A stretch of 30,059 nt of DNA from CAYMCQ01 sp964389025 (GCA_964389025.1 CAYMCQ010000052.1:1-30059), one strand, 5' to 3'. Positions 22,616 to 30,021 are shown, numbered from the stretch's first letter. Made by a program: numbers and translations. Notes: generated by a model not told the origin, from the letters alone.

Positions 22616-23266
22616 TTATGGAATCCAAATCAAGTTTGGATTGTTCGTCAGCCCTTTGTTCGTTTGGAAATTCCAGTATTCCTTGTTGCGAAACCGCGCA
22701 GAGTGGCCGTCAAGAAATGCGAATTGCGCGCCCGCGCTGTGAAGATTGCTGTGGACGTTGTTCTGTTGCGCCACGCCGGCAAGCCCGCCGTTGTCGAACA
22801 GCCAGACCGTCTGTGAAGGTTTCGGAATGCTCCCGAGGTTGACTTGATTGCCTGACCCGGTGCCGTTGACGTGTTCGTTGAGGCAATAGTGAAAAAGATT
22901 GGTGCCGTTGCTGCGGCGCGGGTTGGACGGGCAAATCCAAATCGAACGGCCAACGTCAACGTCCGCATTCGTGCGCCACGGCATTTCCTGATACGTCGGC
23001 AAACCGAGCGCGCGCGGCAAATCAATATACCAGCCTTCCGCCGTGGAAGCTCCGTTTGGCGTGCCGTCCTTCGGAAGAAAGTCATCGTGGTCAGCCGCGA
23101 ACACATGCGTCGCTCCGCCCCACTGCTTGAGATTGTTCAGGCACGCGGCGGCTTTTGCCTTTTCCTTCGCGCGCGCCAGAGCGGGCAAAAGCAGCCCGGC
23201 GAGTATCGCGATGATTGCGATGACCACCAGAAGTTCAATCAATGTAAATGCCCGCGCGCGTCGCAT
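22616..23266 (-). CDS. Type II/IV prepilin-like protein with H-X9-DG motif
   Basis: 216 residues from ATG 23264-23266. The N-terminus MRRARAFTLIELLVVIAIIA is a class III (prepilin) signal with conserved glutamate (E11) in the hydrophobic helix. Alanine, not glycine, precedes the cleavage-site phenylalanine. The helix continues into LLLPALARAKEKAKAAACLN. The C-terminal HSAGAQFAFLDGH is the H-X9-DG motif of the large pseudopilin families of Planctomycetota, Verrucomicrobiota and Lentisphaerota. These are processed by a prepilin peptidase and anchored in the inner membrane; individual roles are mostly unknown. It stands alone, with no secretion-system genes nearby. An upstream start at 23317 adds 17 residues with no such signal. 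Confidence 0.92.
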   Translation of the reverse strand: MRRARAFTLIELLVVIAIIAILAGLLLPALARAKEKAKAAACLNNLKQWGGATHVFAADHDDFLPKDGTPNGASTAEGWYIDLPRALGLPTYQEMPWRTNADVDVGRSIWICPSNPRRSNGTNLFHYCLNEHVNGTGSGNQVNLGSIPKPSQTVWLFDNGGLAGVAQQNNVHSNLHSAGAQFAFLDGHSARFRNKEYWNFQTNKGLTNNPNLIWIP

Positions 23267-23381
23267 AAATTGGCCGAGGTTCGGGCAGTATATTGAAAAC
23301 AGCCCGGATGAAAACAAACAATTTCGACCTGAGTTTCATTGCCACGCGGCGCCGCGCAATTTACTTTTCGCGCTTGTTTTC

Positions 23382-23516
23382 GGAGGGCGGAGTTCTACGA
23401 CGCCCTGACTTCAAATGGAAGTGCAATTAGGGCGTCGTGACCATGTTTCGCGAAGCGAACGATTTATTTTGGAAAACTAACTGGTGGCGGGCTTGGGAAG
23501 CCAAACCCCGCCCTCC
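23382..23516. repeat. Degenerate, interrupted GGAGGGCGGAG palindrome
   Basis: The left arm 23382-23408 is nearly identical to the perfect copy at 22371 (one change). The right arm begins at 23428 with TAGGGCGTCGTGA, then is broken by about 65 unrelated bases and resumes as CCGCCCTCC at 23508-23516. The insert (23441-23507) contains no recognisable element. The repeat lies in the gap between the divergent prepilin and HAD genes, in the probable promoter region of both. Confidence 0.7.
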
Positions 23517-23528
23517 GCAAATGAGATT

Positions 23529-24218
23529 ATGATTCGAGTGGTTTTGTTCGACATTGACGGCACGCTGATTCAGACGAACGCGGCGGGCGTGAAGGCTTTT
23601 GCGCGCGCGTTCACGATGGAGTTTGGTTTCGCGGACGGCACTGAGAAGCTGAAATTTTCAGGCCGCACGGACACCAGCCTCGTCCGCGAGTATTTCATCC
23701 ACAACAAAATCAATCCCGACGCGGAACACTTCCGCCGCTTCTTCGACTGCTACGTTTTCTGGCTCGACCACACTTTGAAAGAGAGCAAAGGCCGCGTCCT
23801 GCCCGGTGTGCAGGAATTTATTCACGCGCTGAAAAATTTTCCGGAGCCGCCGCTCATCGGACTGCTCACGGGCAACATCCGGCTCGGCGCGGAAATCAAA
23901 CTGCGTCACTTCGGTTTATGGGATGAATTTCAGACCGGCGCGTTCGCCGATGACCACGAGGAGCGCGACCACATCGCGATGGCTGCGAAAGAGCGGGGCA
24001 ACAAATTCTTCAAACGCAAACTGCGCGGTGACGAGATACTCGTCATCGGCGACACACCGCTGGACATCCGCTGCGGACGCGCGATTGGCGCGAAAGTGTT
24101 GGCCGTCGCGACCGGTGGCTCGACGTTGAAAGAACTTCAAGAACACAAACCGGACTGGGCCGTCGAAGATTTGCGCAAGGCGGGCGTTTCCAAAATTTTC
24201 CGTCTCCGCCAGCAATGA
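23529..24218 (+). CDS. HAD-superfamily phosphatase (phosphoglycolate phosphatase-like)
   Basis: 229 residues. HAD motif I is DIDGT (8-12) with nucleophile D8; motif II threonine is in IGLLTGN (T114); motif III lysine lies among KERGNKFFKRK; motif IV is IGDTPLDIRCGRAIGA with D175 and D179. A helical cap between motifs I and II is typical of the Gph/beta-phosphoglucomutase subfamily. The substrate cannot be told from the sequence. ATG 23529 starts directly before the first strand; the earlier in-frame start lies inside a degenerate repeat. It converges on rarA with three bases between the stop codons. Confidence 0.9.
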   Translation: MIRVVLFDIDGTLIQTNAAGVKAFARAFTMEFGFADGTEKLKFSGRTDTSLVREYFIHNKINPDAEHFRRFFDCYVFWLDHTLKESKGRVLPGVQEFIHALKNFPEPPLIGLLTGNIRLGAEIKLRHFGLWDEFQTGAFADDHEERDHIAMAAKERGNKFFKRKLRGDEILVIGDTPLDIRCGRAIGAKVLAVATGGSTLKELQEHKPDWAVEDLRKAGVSKIFRLRQQ

Positions 24219-24221
24219 ATC

Positions 24222-25688
24222 TCAAGGCTTTCGGGCTTGAGCGATGAGCACGCGCCATTTCTCTACGCGTTCCTTGATTTTCTTTTCAACGCCTTGCTCG
24301 GTCGGTTCGTAATATCTTTTGTCCGCGCCAAGATAATCCTGTGGGATAAAATGCTCAGGATGATCGTGCGCGTATTCATAGCCTTCGCCGTGGCCGAGTT
24401 TCTTCGCGCTTTTGTAGCTGGCGTCGCGCAGATGTTTTGGAACGGCGAGCGTGCGGCCTGATTTCACGTCGGCGAGCGCGGCGTCAATGGCGGTGATGGT
24501 TGAGTTGCTCTTGTTTGCGGTTGCGATGTAAATCGCAGCCTCGGCAATCGGAATCCGCGCTTCCGGCCAGCCGATGAACTCGGCGGCGTTGTGCGCGGCT
24601 TGCGCGAGAATCAAAGCCATCGGGTCGGCAAGGCCAACGTCTTCGGCGGCGCAAATGACGATTCGCCGCGTGATGAAGCGCGGGTCTTCACCGGCATGAA
24701 TCATTTTCGCCAGCCAGTAGAGCGTGGCGTCCGGGTCGCTGCCGCGCATGGATTTGATGAAAGCGGAAATGGTGTCGTAGTGCGCGTCGCCATCGCCGTC
24801 ATAAACGACGGCTTTTTTCTGGATGCTCTGCTCGGCGACGGCAAGGGTGATGTGCACGACGCCCTCTGCCGGTAGGACAGCGCTTCCAGCCTGTCCGGGC
24901 GAAAGGGATGATTTTTCCGGCGGAGTTTTCCCCTTGCCCCGGACAGGCTGGAAGCGCTGTCCTACGCTCGGCGAAGTTGTGAGCGCGGCGATTTCCAGCG
25001 AGTTCAACGCCTTGCGCGCGTCGCCGTCTGAAATTTTTGCCAGATGGCGCAGCGCATTTTCGTCTGCGGAGATTTTCATGTAGCCCAAGCCGCGCTCGGA
25101 ATCTTTCAACGCACGCTGGAGCAATTCGTAAAGGTCATCCTCGGACAACGGCTCAAGCTCGAAAATCTGCGAACGTGAAACGAGCGGCGAGTTGACGAAG
25201 AAAAATGGATTGTGCGTCGTCGCACCGATCAATCGAACGACGCCGCTTTCAACATCCGGCAGCAAAACGTCCTGTTGCGCCTTGTTGAAGCGGTGGATTT
25301 CGTCAATGAAGAGAATTGTGCGCTTGCCGGAGTTTTCGAGCCGATTGTGCGCCGCGCCGAGGACTCGCCGCATGTCGGCCACGTTGGATTCCACTCCGCT
25401 GAGCCGCTCGAACTTGCTTTCGGTCTGGCTGGCGATGATCTGGGCGAGGGAGGTTTTTCCAGTTCCGGGCGGACCGTAAAAAATCAGCGATTCAATCCGG
25501 TCAGCCTCGATTGCGCGGCGAAGCAACTGGCCTTTGCCAAGAATGTGTTGTTGCCCGGCGAATTCATCCAGCGTGCGCGGTCGCATCCGGGCGGCGAGCG
25601 GCTGATGAGCGAGAGATTTCTTTTGTTCAATCGCCGAATCCGAAATTTCGGATTTGGAAGCAGGCGAGAATAGGTCGTTGGGTGGCAT
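24222..25688 (-). CDS. rarA: Replication-associated recombination protein A with in-frame repeat insertion
   Basis: 488 residues. This AAA+ clamp-loader-like ATPase (RarA/MgsA, related to WRNIP1) acts at stalled replication forks. Seen are LAARMRPRTLDEFAGQQHIL, Walker A GPPGTGKT (72-79), Walker B ILFIDE (125-130), sensor IGATTHNPFF, sensor-2 region DGDARKALNSLE, and the tetramerisation part HYDTISAFIKSMRGSDPDAT with KKLGHGEGYEYAHDHP near the end. Family members are about 430-450 residues. The excess is about residues 240-276 (GQRFQPVRGKGKTPPEKSSL, then SPGQAGSAVLPAEG), encoded by a perfect 28-base palindrome with spacer (24872-24965), in the linker before VHITLAVAEQSIQKK. The gene starts 5 bases from a heptad inverted repeat. 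Confidence 0.94.
   Translation of the reverse strand: MPPNDLFSPASKSEISDSAIEQKKSLAHQPLAARMRPRTLDEFAGQQHILGKGQLLRRAIEADRIESLIFYGPPGTGKTSLAQIIASQTESKFERLSGVESNVADMRRVLGAAHNRLENSGKRTILFIDEIHRFNKAQQDVLLPDVESGVVRLIGATTHNPFFFVNSPLVSRSQIFELEPLSEDDLYELLQRALKDSERGLGYMKISADENALRHLAKISDGDARKALNSLEIAALTTSPSVGQRFQPVRGKGKTPPEKSSLSPGQAGSAVLPAEGVVHITLAVAEQSIQKKAVVYDGDGDAHYDTISAFIKSMRGSDPDATLYWLAKMIHAGEDPRFITRRIVICAAEDVGLADPMALILAQAAHNAAEFIGWPEARIPIAEAAIYIATANKSNSTITAIDAALADVKSGRTLAVPKHLRDASYKSAKKLGHGEGYEYAHDHPEHFIPQDYLGADKRYYEPTEQGVEKKIKERVEKWRVLIAQARKP
24872..24965. repeat. Perfect 28-base palindrome inserted in rarA
   Basis: 24872-24899 (starting GTAGGACAGCGCTTCCAGCC) is exactly complementary to 24938-24965, with a 38-base spacer. 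The core CGCTTCCAGCCTG relates it to the element at 3343-3452. It is wholly coding, read in frame as a Gly/Pro/Ser/Lys-rich segment of RarA. Perfect arms inside a gene imply a recent insertion or continuing arm conversion. Confidence 0.93.
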
Positions 25689-25693
25689 TGAAC

Positions 25694-25795
25694 TCTTAAT
25701 CCTAATCTTTCTCTTAATCTTAATCGAATTGGTGCGGCGGCAAAGCGAAGAATTCGGAAAGAGGATTAAGAGTAAGAGAAAGATTACGATTAAGA
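25694..25795. repeat. Heptad inverted repeat at the rarA start
   Basis: Thirty-two bases at 25694-25725 (TCTTAATCCTAATCTTTCTC and onwards) pair with 25764-25795 at 30 of 32 positions around a 38-base spacer. Each arm is built of CTTAATC-like 7-base units. The element begins five bases upstream of the rarA ATG, so the rarA leader would fold into a long A/T-rich hairpin and the only Shine-Dalgarno-like sequence (TAAGAG) lies within its stem. Confidence 0.88.
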
Positions 25796-26313
25796 CGATG
25801 GCAAAAAAAATCCCCCACCATAGCCGTGTGGAACAGTTCCTTTGAACTTGTTATAGAAACAGATGGAACCCAATCAGTGGCTTACGACTTCCAATCAAGG
25901 CCTGTCGGCCACCATCGAAGTCAAGGTTCCGTGTTTTCGAGCTTACGGTTCAAGGACTTTGTTTCGTATCACGAACAAGGCAGGGGAAATTCAAAATCTT
26001 TTCCAAAGAACTTTCGCGAAAACTTTTCCGCGCTTCACAGGAATATTTATGCTCCGGGCGCGGAAATTTCTCAAGCCTGAAATTTTTAAAAAAGTTCGCG
26101 CCGACCCGCTTTGTGGAATGAAACCTGAGCGCGCCGGACGTGATACATTCGTCCGACGAACGCGAGATGGGAAGGTTCAATGGCGGTATTCGTTGATTGC
26201 ACCGCGCGCGGGCTACAAGGCGTTGACCGGAGGCATCAATTGCAAAGAATCGCTGGCGCGTTTTCATCGCCAAACATTTTGCCTTTTGCTTTTTTAATTT
26301 TTAACTTGTCCCG
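25796..26313. other. Gap before alaS with no recognised gene
   Basis: About 520 bases. An open frame 25863-26297 (+, 144 codons, starting MEPNQWLTTSNQGLS) is present, but I recognise no family. Its codon choice is not like the neighbouring genes, and overlapping frames are equally open, so I do not call it a gene. It may instead hold the alaS promoter and a long leader. No T-box-like or riboswitch structure was recognised. Confidence 0.4.
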
Positions 26314-29300
26314 GTGACCAGCGTTGAAATCCGCCAAAGCTTTTTAGACTTCTTCAAGTCGAAGGGGCACACCATCGTGCCATCTTCGAGTCTCATGCCT
26401 GATTCGCCGAACCTGCTGTTCACGAACGCCGGCATGAACCAGTTCGTCCCGATTTTTCTTGGGCAGACAAAATGTCCCTACACGCCCGGTCGCGCCGCTG
26501 ACACGCAGAAATGCATTCGTGCCGGCGGCAAGCACAACGACCTCGAAGACGTCGGGCTAGACACCTATCACCACACGTTCTTCGAGATGCTCGGCAACTG
26601 GAGTTTCGGCGATTATTTCAAGAGGGAAGCGATTGATTGGGCGTGGGAACTCGTCGTCGGCATCTGGAAATTTCCGCCGCAGCGACTTTACGCCACGGTG
26701 TATTCGCCTGACAAATCCAAAAACGACCCGAGCGAATTCGATCAGGACGCCTGGAATTTCTGGGCCGAGAAATTCCGCAGCGCCGGACTCGACCCCGCCG
26801 TCCACATCGTCAACGGCAGCAAGAAAGACAACTTCTGGATGATGGGCGACACCGGCCCGTGCGGTCCGTGCAGCGAAATCCACGTTGACCTCACGCCCAA
26901 CGGCGACACCAAAGGCGCGCTCGTCAACAAAGGCGCCGCCCGCTGCATTGAGATTTGGAATCTCGTCTTCATCCAGTTCAACGCGAACCCGGACGGCACA
27001 TTCTCGCCGCTGCCCGCCAAGCATGTGGACACCGGCATGGGATTCGAGCGCGTCACTGGCATCATTCAGAACACGAACGACTTCACCGACTTCAGTAAAA
27101 CGATTTCAAATTACGAAACCGACATTTTCCGTCCGCTCTTCGACAATCTCGAACAACTCTCCGGCAAGAAATACGGCAGCACACTTCCCGGGGGAGCGCA
27201 CGCGCCCTCGCGTGTTCCCGAACGCGCCCCCGCGTTCGGGGAGGAGCACACGCGCCCCCGCGTGTCGCAATCGGCGCCCCCGCCGATTGCGCGTGAGGCG
27301 TCCGGCACCAGCGAGGCTAACTATTCCCGCCGCAACCTCCCGCACTTCGAACGCCCGTGGGCTAAATACATGGTCACATTCTCGACGCGGGAGCGCCACG
27401 AACTCACTCCATCCGAACGTGACATCACGCTCAAAAGCGTCCTTCACGCTCACGAACATCGTCAATACGAACTCTACGCCGCGTGTGTGATGCCTGACCA
27501 CGTTCATCTCTTGTTCGAGCCACAAATCAAACAGCAGGACAAAGAAGGAAAGCCAGTCTTCTGGTCGTTGAGCGAAATCCTTCAAGGCATCAAGTCCGCG
27601 AGCGCGCACAACATCAACAAAGCTTCCAAGCAAAAAGGATTCGTTTGGGAAAAAGAATCCATGGATCGAATGATTCGCGGCCAGTCCGACATGGAAGAAA
27701 AATTTCACTACATCTGCCGCAATCCCTGGGACGCCGGAGTAGTTCCAATCACCGAAAACTATCCGTGGGTGTGGACACCCTCGGGGAGCGCACGCGCCCC
27801 GCGTGCTGCTGTCGGCGCCCTCGCCGACAGCACGAACGACGAAGCCGCTCCAATTTCAATTTCAACGCCATCCGACTCAGGACGCCCCGCGCCGACTGCG
27901 AGGGCGCAGTCGGCGACACGCGAGGGCGCGTGTGCTCCCCAAGCGAACACGGATCAGGAAAAAATTGACATCGCTTTCCGCGTCATCGCCGACCACATCC
28001 GAACGTTGAGCTTTGCGATTGCCGACGGCATCCTGCCCGGCAACACCGACCGCCACTACGTCCTGCGCCGCATCCTGCGCCGCGCGGTGCGCTACGGTCG
28101 CACGCTCGGCTTCCACGAACCGTTCTTCTACAAACTCGTGGACGTGCTAGCCGAAACGATGGGCGATGTGTTTCCTGAAATCCGCGCCCGCAAGAAGCAG
28201 GTGCAGGAAACCATCCGCACCGAGGAAGAGGCGTTTAACAAGACGTTGGATCGTGGGATTGAGTTGTTCGAGAAATATGCAAAGGACAGCGCGGAGGACG
28301 TTCGCAAGCTAGCTGCGGAGAAAATTTACGGCGCTCGCGGACTGATTTCCGGAGAGTTTGCTTTTCAACTTTACGACACCTACGGCTTCCCGCTCGACCT
28401 CACCGAGTTGATGGCGCGTGAACGCGGTTTGACTGTGGACGTTGAAGGTTTCAACAAGCTGATGGAAGAACAGCGCGCCCGCGCCCGCGCCGCGCAAAAG
28501 AAAGAAGTCATTTCGCTTTCACAAATCGAGACGACTGCGCCAACAAAATTTGTTGGCTACGACAAATTGACGACGCCGGCAAAAATCCTCGAAGTTGTCG
28601 GCGTCAAAGACAAAACCGCTGTCGTGCTCGACACTTCGCCGCTTTACGCCGAGATGGGCGGCCAAGTCGGCGACACCGGCGAGCTTGAACACGGCGCGCA
28701 GCTTTGGCGAATCGTCAACACGCAGAAAACCGGCAACACCTGGCTGCATTTCATCGAAGAAGGGGGAGCGCACGCGCCCTCGCGTGTCCTCGAACGCGCC
28801 CCCGCGTTCGAGGGGGAGCACACGCGCCCTCGCGTGTCGCAATCGGCGCCCTCGCCGATTGCATCTTCGAGCGGAGAAGACCTGGTTGGCGAGGCGCCAA
28901 CCAACACGCGCGCGGCGCGCGTGCTCCCCATTGCCGGCGAAGCCGTCACGATTTCCGTTGATCGTTCGCGCCGCGATTCCATCCAGCGCCACCACACCGT
29001 CACTCATTTGCTTCACTGGGCGTTGCACGAGGTGGCCAGCCGCGAGGCTTCGCAGAAAGGCTCATTCGTGGGCCCGGACAAATTGACCTTTGACTTCAAC
29101 AGCGCGCCGCTCACGCCTGCACAGGTCGCCGACATCGAGAAGCTCGTCAACGAACGCATCGTGGAAAACGCGGGCGTGAGCTGGACGGAAGTCCCCTACG
29201 CCGACGTGAAATCGCGCAAGGACGTGATGCAATTTTTCGGCGACAAATACGGCGACACTGTCCGCGTCGTCCAAATCGGCGGCCACGCCGCGAAGCTCGA

Positions 29301-29940
29301 CGGCTATTCGATGGAACTCTGCGGCGGCACGCACACGCGCGCGACCGGCGAGATCGGCCTGTTCCGCATCGTCGGCGAAAGCGCGATTGCCGCCGGCGTC
29401 CGCCGCATCGAAGCCGTCGCGGGCCTGCAAGCCTACGACTTGGCCAATGATCAACTTCGCCTCCTTCGCTCCGTCGCGGGACATTTGAATTCTCCGGTCG
29501 CCGAACTGGAAAAGAAAATCGAATCGCTGCTCGCGCATCAGAAGGAATTGGAGAAGCAACTCAAGTCCGCACAACAACGCGAAGCCGCCGGCAGTGCGAA
29601 GGAATTGCTGGCACGAGCCGAGACGGTGCTCGGCGTTCCGGCCATCATCGCCAACCTCGGTTCAGCCGACGGCGATACATTGCAAACCATCGCCGACTCA
29701 TTGAAGTCGCTATTCAAAGGCGTCATCGTCCTCGGCGGCACAGCCAACAATGCCGTCGCATTGGTCGCATCCGTCTCATCCGAATTCACCGCGAAGGTTC
29801 AAGCCGGAAAAATCATTCAGACCATCGCGCCAATCGTCGGCGGCAAAGGCGGCGGCAAACCCGACAACGCCCGCGGCGGCGGCAAGGACGCGAGCAAGCT
29901 GGACGAGGCGCTGGCGAAGGCAAAGAGCTTGATTGGCTAG
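26314..29940 (+). CDS. alaS: Alanyl-tRNA synthetase carrying an in-frame RAYT transposase and a second repeat insertion
   Basis: 1208 codons from GTG 26314; bacterial AlaRS is usually about 870-900. Native parts are intact: aminoacylation core (FTNAGMNQFVPIFLG, HTFFEMLGNWSFGDYF, DTGPCGPCSEI, HVDTGMGFERV), tRNA-recognition helices (RVIADHIRTLSFAIADGILP, then YVLRRILRRAVRYGR), editing-site HTVTH (894-898) and CGGTH (1003-1007), a coiled coil and the C-Ala domain (VGGKGGGKPDNARGGG). Two foreign blocks interrupt it without breaking the frame. Residues about 293-548 hold hairpin repeats flanking a REP-associated tyrosine transposase. Residues 817-872 are a repeat translation starting GGAHAPSRVLERAPAF. 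The first sits in the loop joining catalytic and tRNA-binding regions, the second just before the editing domain. A functional, enlarged synthetase is the simplest reading. A defective copy beside another alaS, or an assembly error, is possible. Confidence 0.93.
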   Translation: MTSVEIRQSFLDFFKSKGHTIVPSSSLMPDSPNLLFTNAGMNQFVPIFLGQTKCPYTPGRAADTQKCIRAGGKHNDLEDVGLDTYHHTFFEMLGNWSFGDYFKREAIDWAWELVVGIWKFPPQRLYATVYSPDKSKNDPSEFDQDAWNFWAEKFRSAGLDPAVHIVNGSKKDNFWMMGDTGPCGPCSEIHVDLTPNGDTKGALVNKGAARCIEIWNLVFIQFNANPDGTFSPLPAKHVDTGMGFERVTGIIQNTNDFTDFSKTISNYETDIFRPLFDNLEQLSGKKYGSTLPGGAHAPSRVPERAPAFGEEHTRPRVSQSAPPPIAREASGTSEANYSRRNLPHFERPWAKYMVTFSTRERHELTPSERDITLKSVLHAHEHRQYELYAACVMPDHVHLLFEPQIKQQDKEGKPVFWSLSEILQGIKSASAHNINKASKQKGFVWEKESMDRMIRGQSDMEEKFHYICRNPWDAGVVPITENYPWVWTPSGSARAPRAAVGALADSTNDEAAPISISTPSDSGRPAPTARAQSATREGACAPQANTDQEKIDIAFRVIADHIRTLSFAIADGILPGNTDRHYVLRRILRRAVRYGRTLGFHEPFFYKLVDVLAETMGDVFPEIRARKKQVQETIRTEEEAFNKTLDRGIELFEKYAKDSAEDVRKLAAEKIYGARGLISGEFAFQLYDTYGFPLDLTELMARERGLTVDVEGFNKLMEEQRARARAAQKKEVISLSQIETTAPTKFVGYDKLTTPAKILEVVGVKDKTAVVLDTSPLYAEMGGQVGDTGELEHGAQLWRIVNTQKTGNTWLHFIEEGGAHAPSRVLERAPAFEGEHTRPRVSQSAPSPIASSSGEDLVGEAPTNTRAARVLPIAGEAVTISVDRSRRDSIQRHHTVTHLLHWALHEVASREASQKGSFVGPDKLTFDFNSAPLTPAQVADIEKLVNERIVENAGVSWTEVPYADVKSRKDVMQFFGDKYGDTVRVVQIGGHAAKLDGYSMELCGGTHTRATGEIGLFRIVGESAIAAGVRRIEAVAGLQAYDLANDQLRLLRSVAGHLNSPVAELEKKIESLLAHQKELEKQLKSAQQREAAGSAKELLARAETVLGVPAIIANLGSADGDTLQTIADSLKSLFKGVIVLGGTANNAVALVASVSSEFTAKVQAGKIIQTIAPIVGGKGGGKPDNARGGGKDASKLDEALAKAKSLIG
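27190..27940 (+). mobile_element. REP-flanked RAYT element inserted in frame in alaS
   Basis: The element begins GGGGGAGCGCACGCGCC and ends GGCGCGTGTGCTCCCC, which are inverted copies of each other. The left block has four perfect hairpins with CCCT/CCCC loops (27199-27214, 27217-27240, 27248-27265, 27267-27290). The transposase domain follows, then two hairpins of the same polarity (27791-27805, 27808-27831) and two of opposite polarity with AGGG loops (27890-27915, 27916-27933). Hairpins bracketing a RAYT gene are the known arrangement of REP systems. The block has no stop codon in the alaS frame; an exact boundary or target duplication cannot be defined from one copy. Confidence 0.85.
27319..27786 (+). 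other. REP-associated tyrosine transposase domain embedded in AlaS
   Basis: About 156 codons, reading NYSRRNLPHFERPWAKYMVT onward, match the Y1/IS200-like RAYT family as seen in Verrucomicrobiota. The HUH motif is in MPDHVHLLFEP (H396, H398 of the fused protein). SLSEILQGIKSASAHNINKA and FVWEKESMDRMIRG are conserved, and the putative catalytic tyrosine is in KFHYICRNPWDAGVV (Y466). RAYTs are single-strand nucleases that recognise REP hairpins and are thought to mobilise them. No start codon lies at the domain's N-terminus (it opens AAC TAT), so it seems translated only as part of AlaS unless an internal start is used. Confidence 0.87.
28762..28929. repeat. Second multi-hairpin REP insertion in alaS, without transposase
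   Basis: 168 bases (56 codons) beginning GGGGGAGCGCACGCGCCC and ending GCGTGCTCCCC. It holds hairpins at 28771-28786, 28788-28813, 28820-28837 and 28839-28862 (CCCT or CCCC loops), then 28883-28903 (loop AGG) and 28905-28923 (loop CGG). The first four match the left block of the RAYT element in order and stem sequence with a few changes. It looks like a non-autonomous relative of that element. It is read in frame as GGAHAPSRVLERAPAF and onwards. Confidence 0.9.
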
Positions 29941-29992
29941 GATTAGAGCGGTTTAGAAAAAATTGTGGCCGAAGATTTTGTCGTTGTGTCCT

Positions 29993-30021
29993 CCCTCACC
30001 CCGGCCCTCTCCCGCTGGGAG
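29993..30021. repeat. CCCTCACCCCGGCCCTCTCCC-type repeat after alaS
   Basis: CCCTCACCCCGGCCCTCTCC and the following bases form a small hairpin (CTCCC, loop GCT, GGGAG, 30009-30021). Sequences of this kind recur as dispersed intergenic repeats in many bacteria. It lies 52 bases after the alaS stop and could terminate it, though there is no T tract directly after. The last bases of the window hold nothing else recognisable. Confidence 0.5.

Noticed and set aside
25863..26297. Open frame of 144 codons before alaS
   Set aside because: No family similarity recognised, codon choice unlike neighbours, and other frames in the same stretch are equally open.
27190..27940. Hairpin blocks in alaS as a CRISPR array
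   Set aside because: The units are self-complementary hairpins of differing stem sequence without constant repeats and unique spacers of regular length, and there are no cas genes.
27190..27957. Intein in alaS
   Set aside because: No N-terminal Cys/Ser splicing block, no TxxH block B and no C-terminal HN motif are visible; the insert is a RAYT domain between hairpin repeats, so splicing at protein level is not supported.
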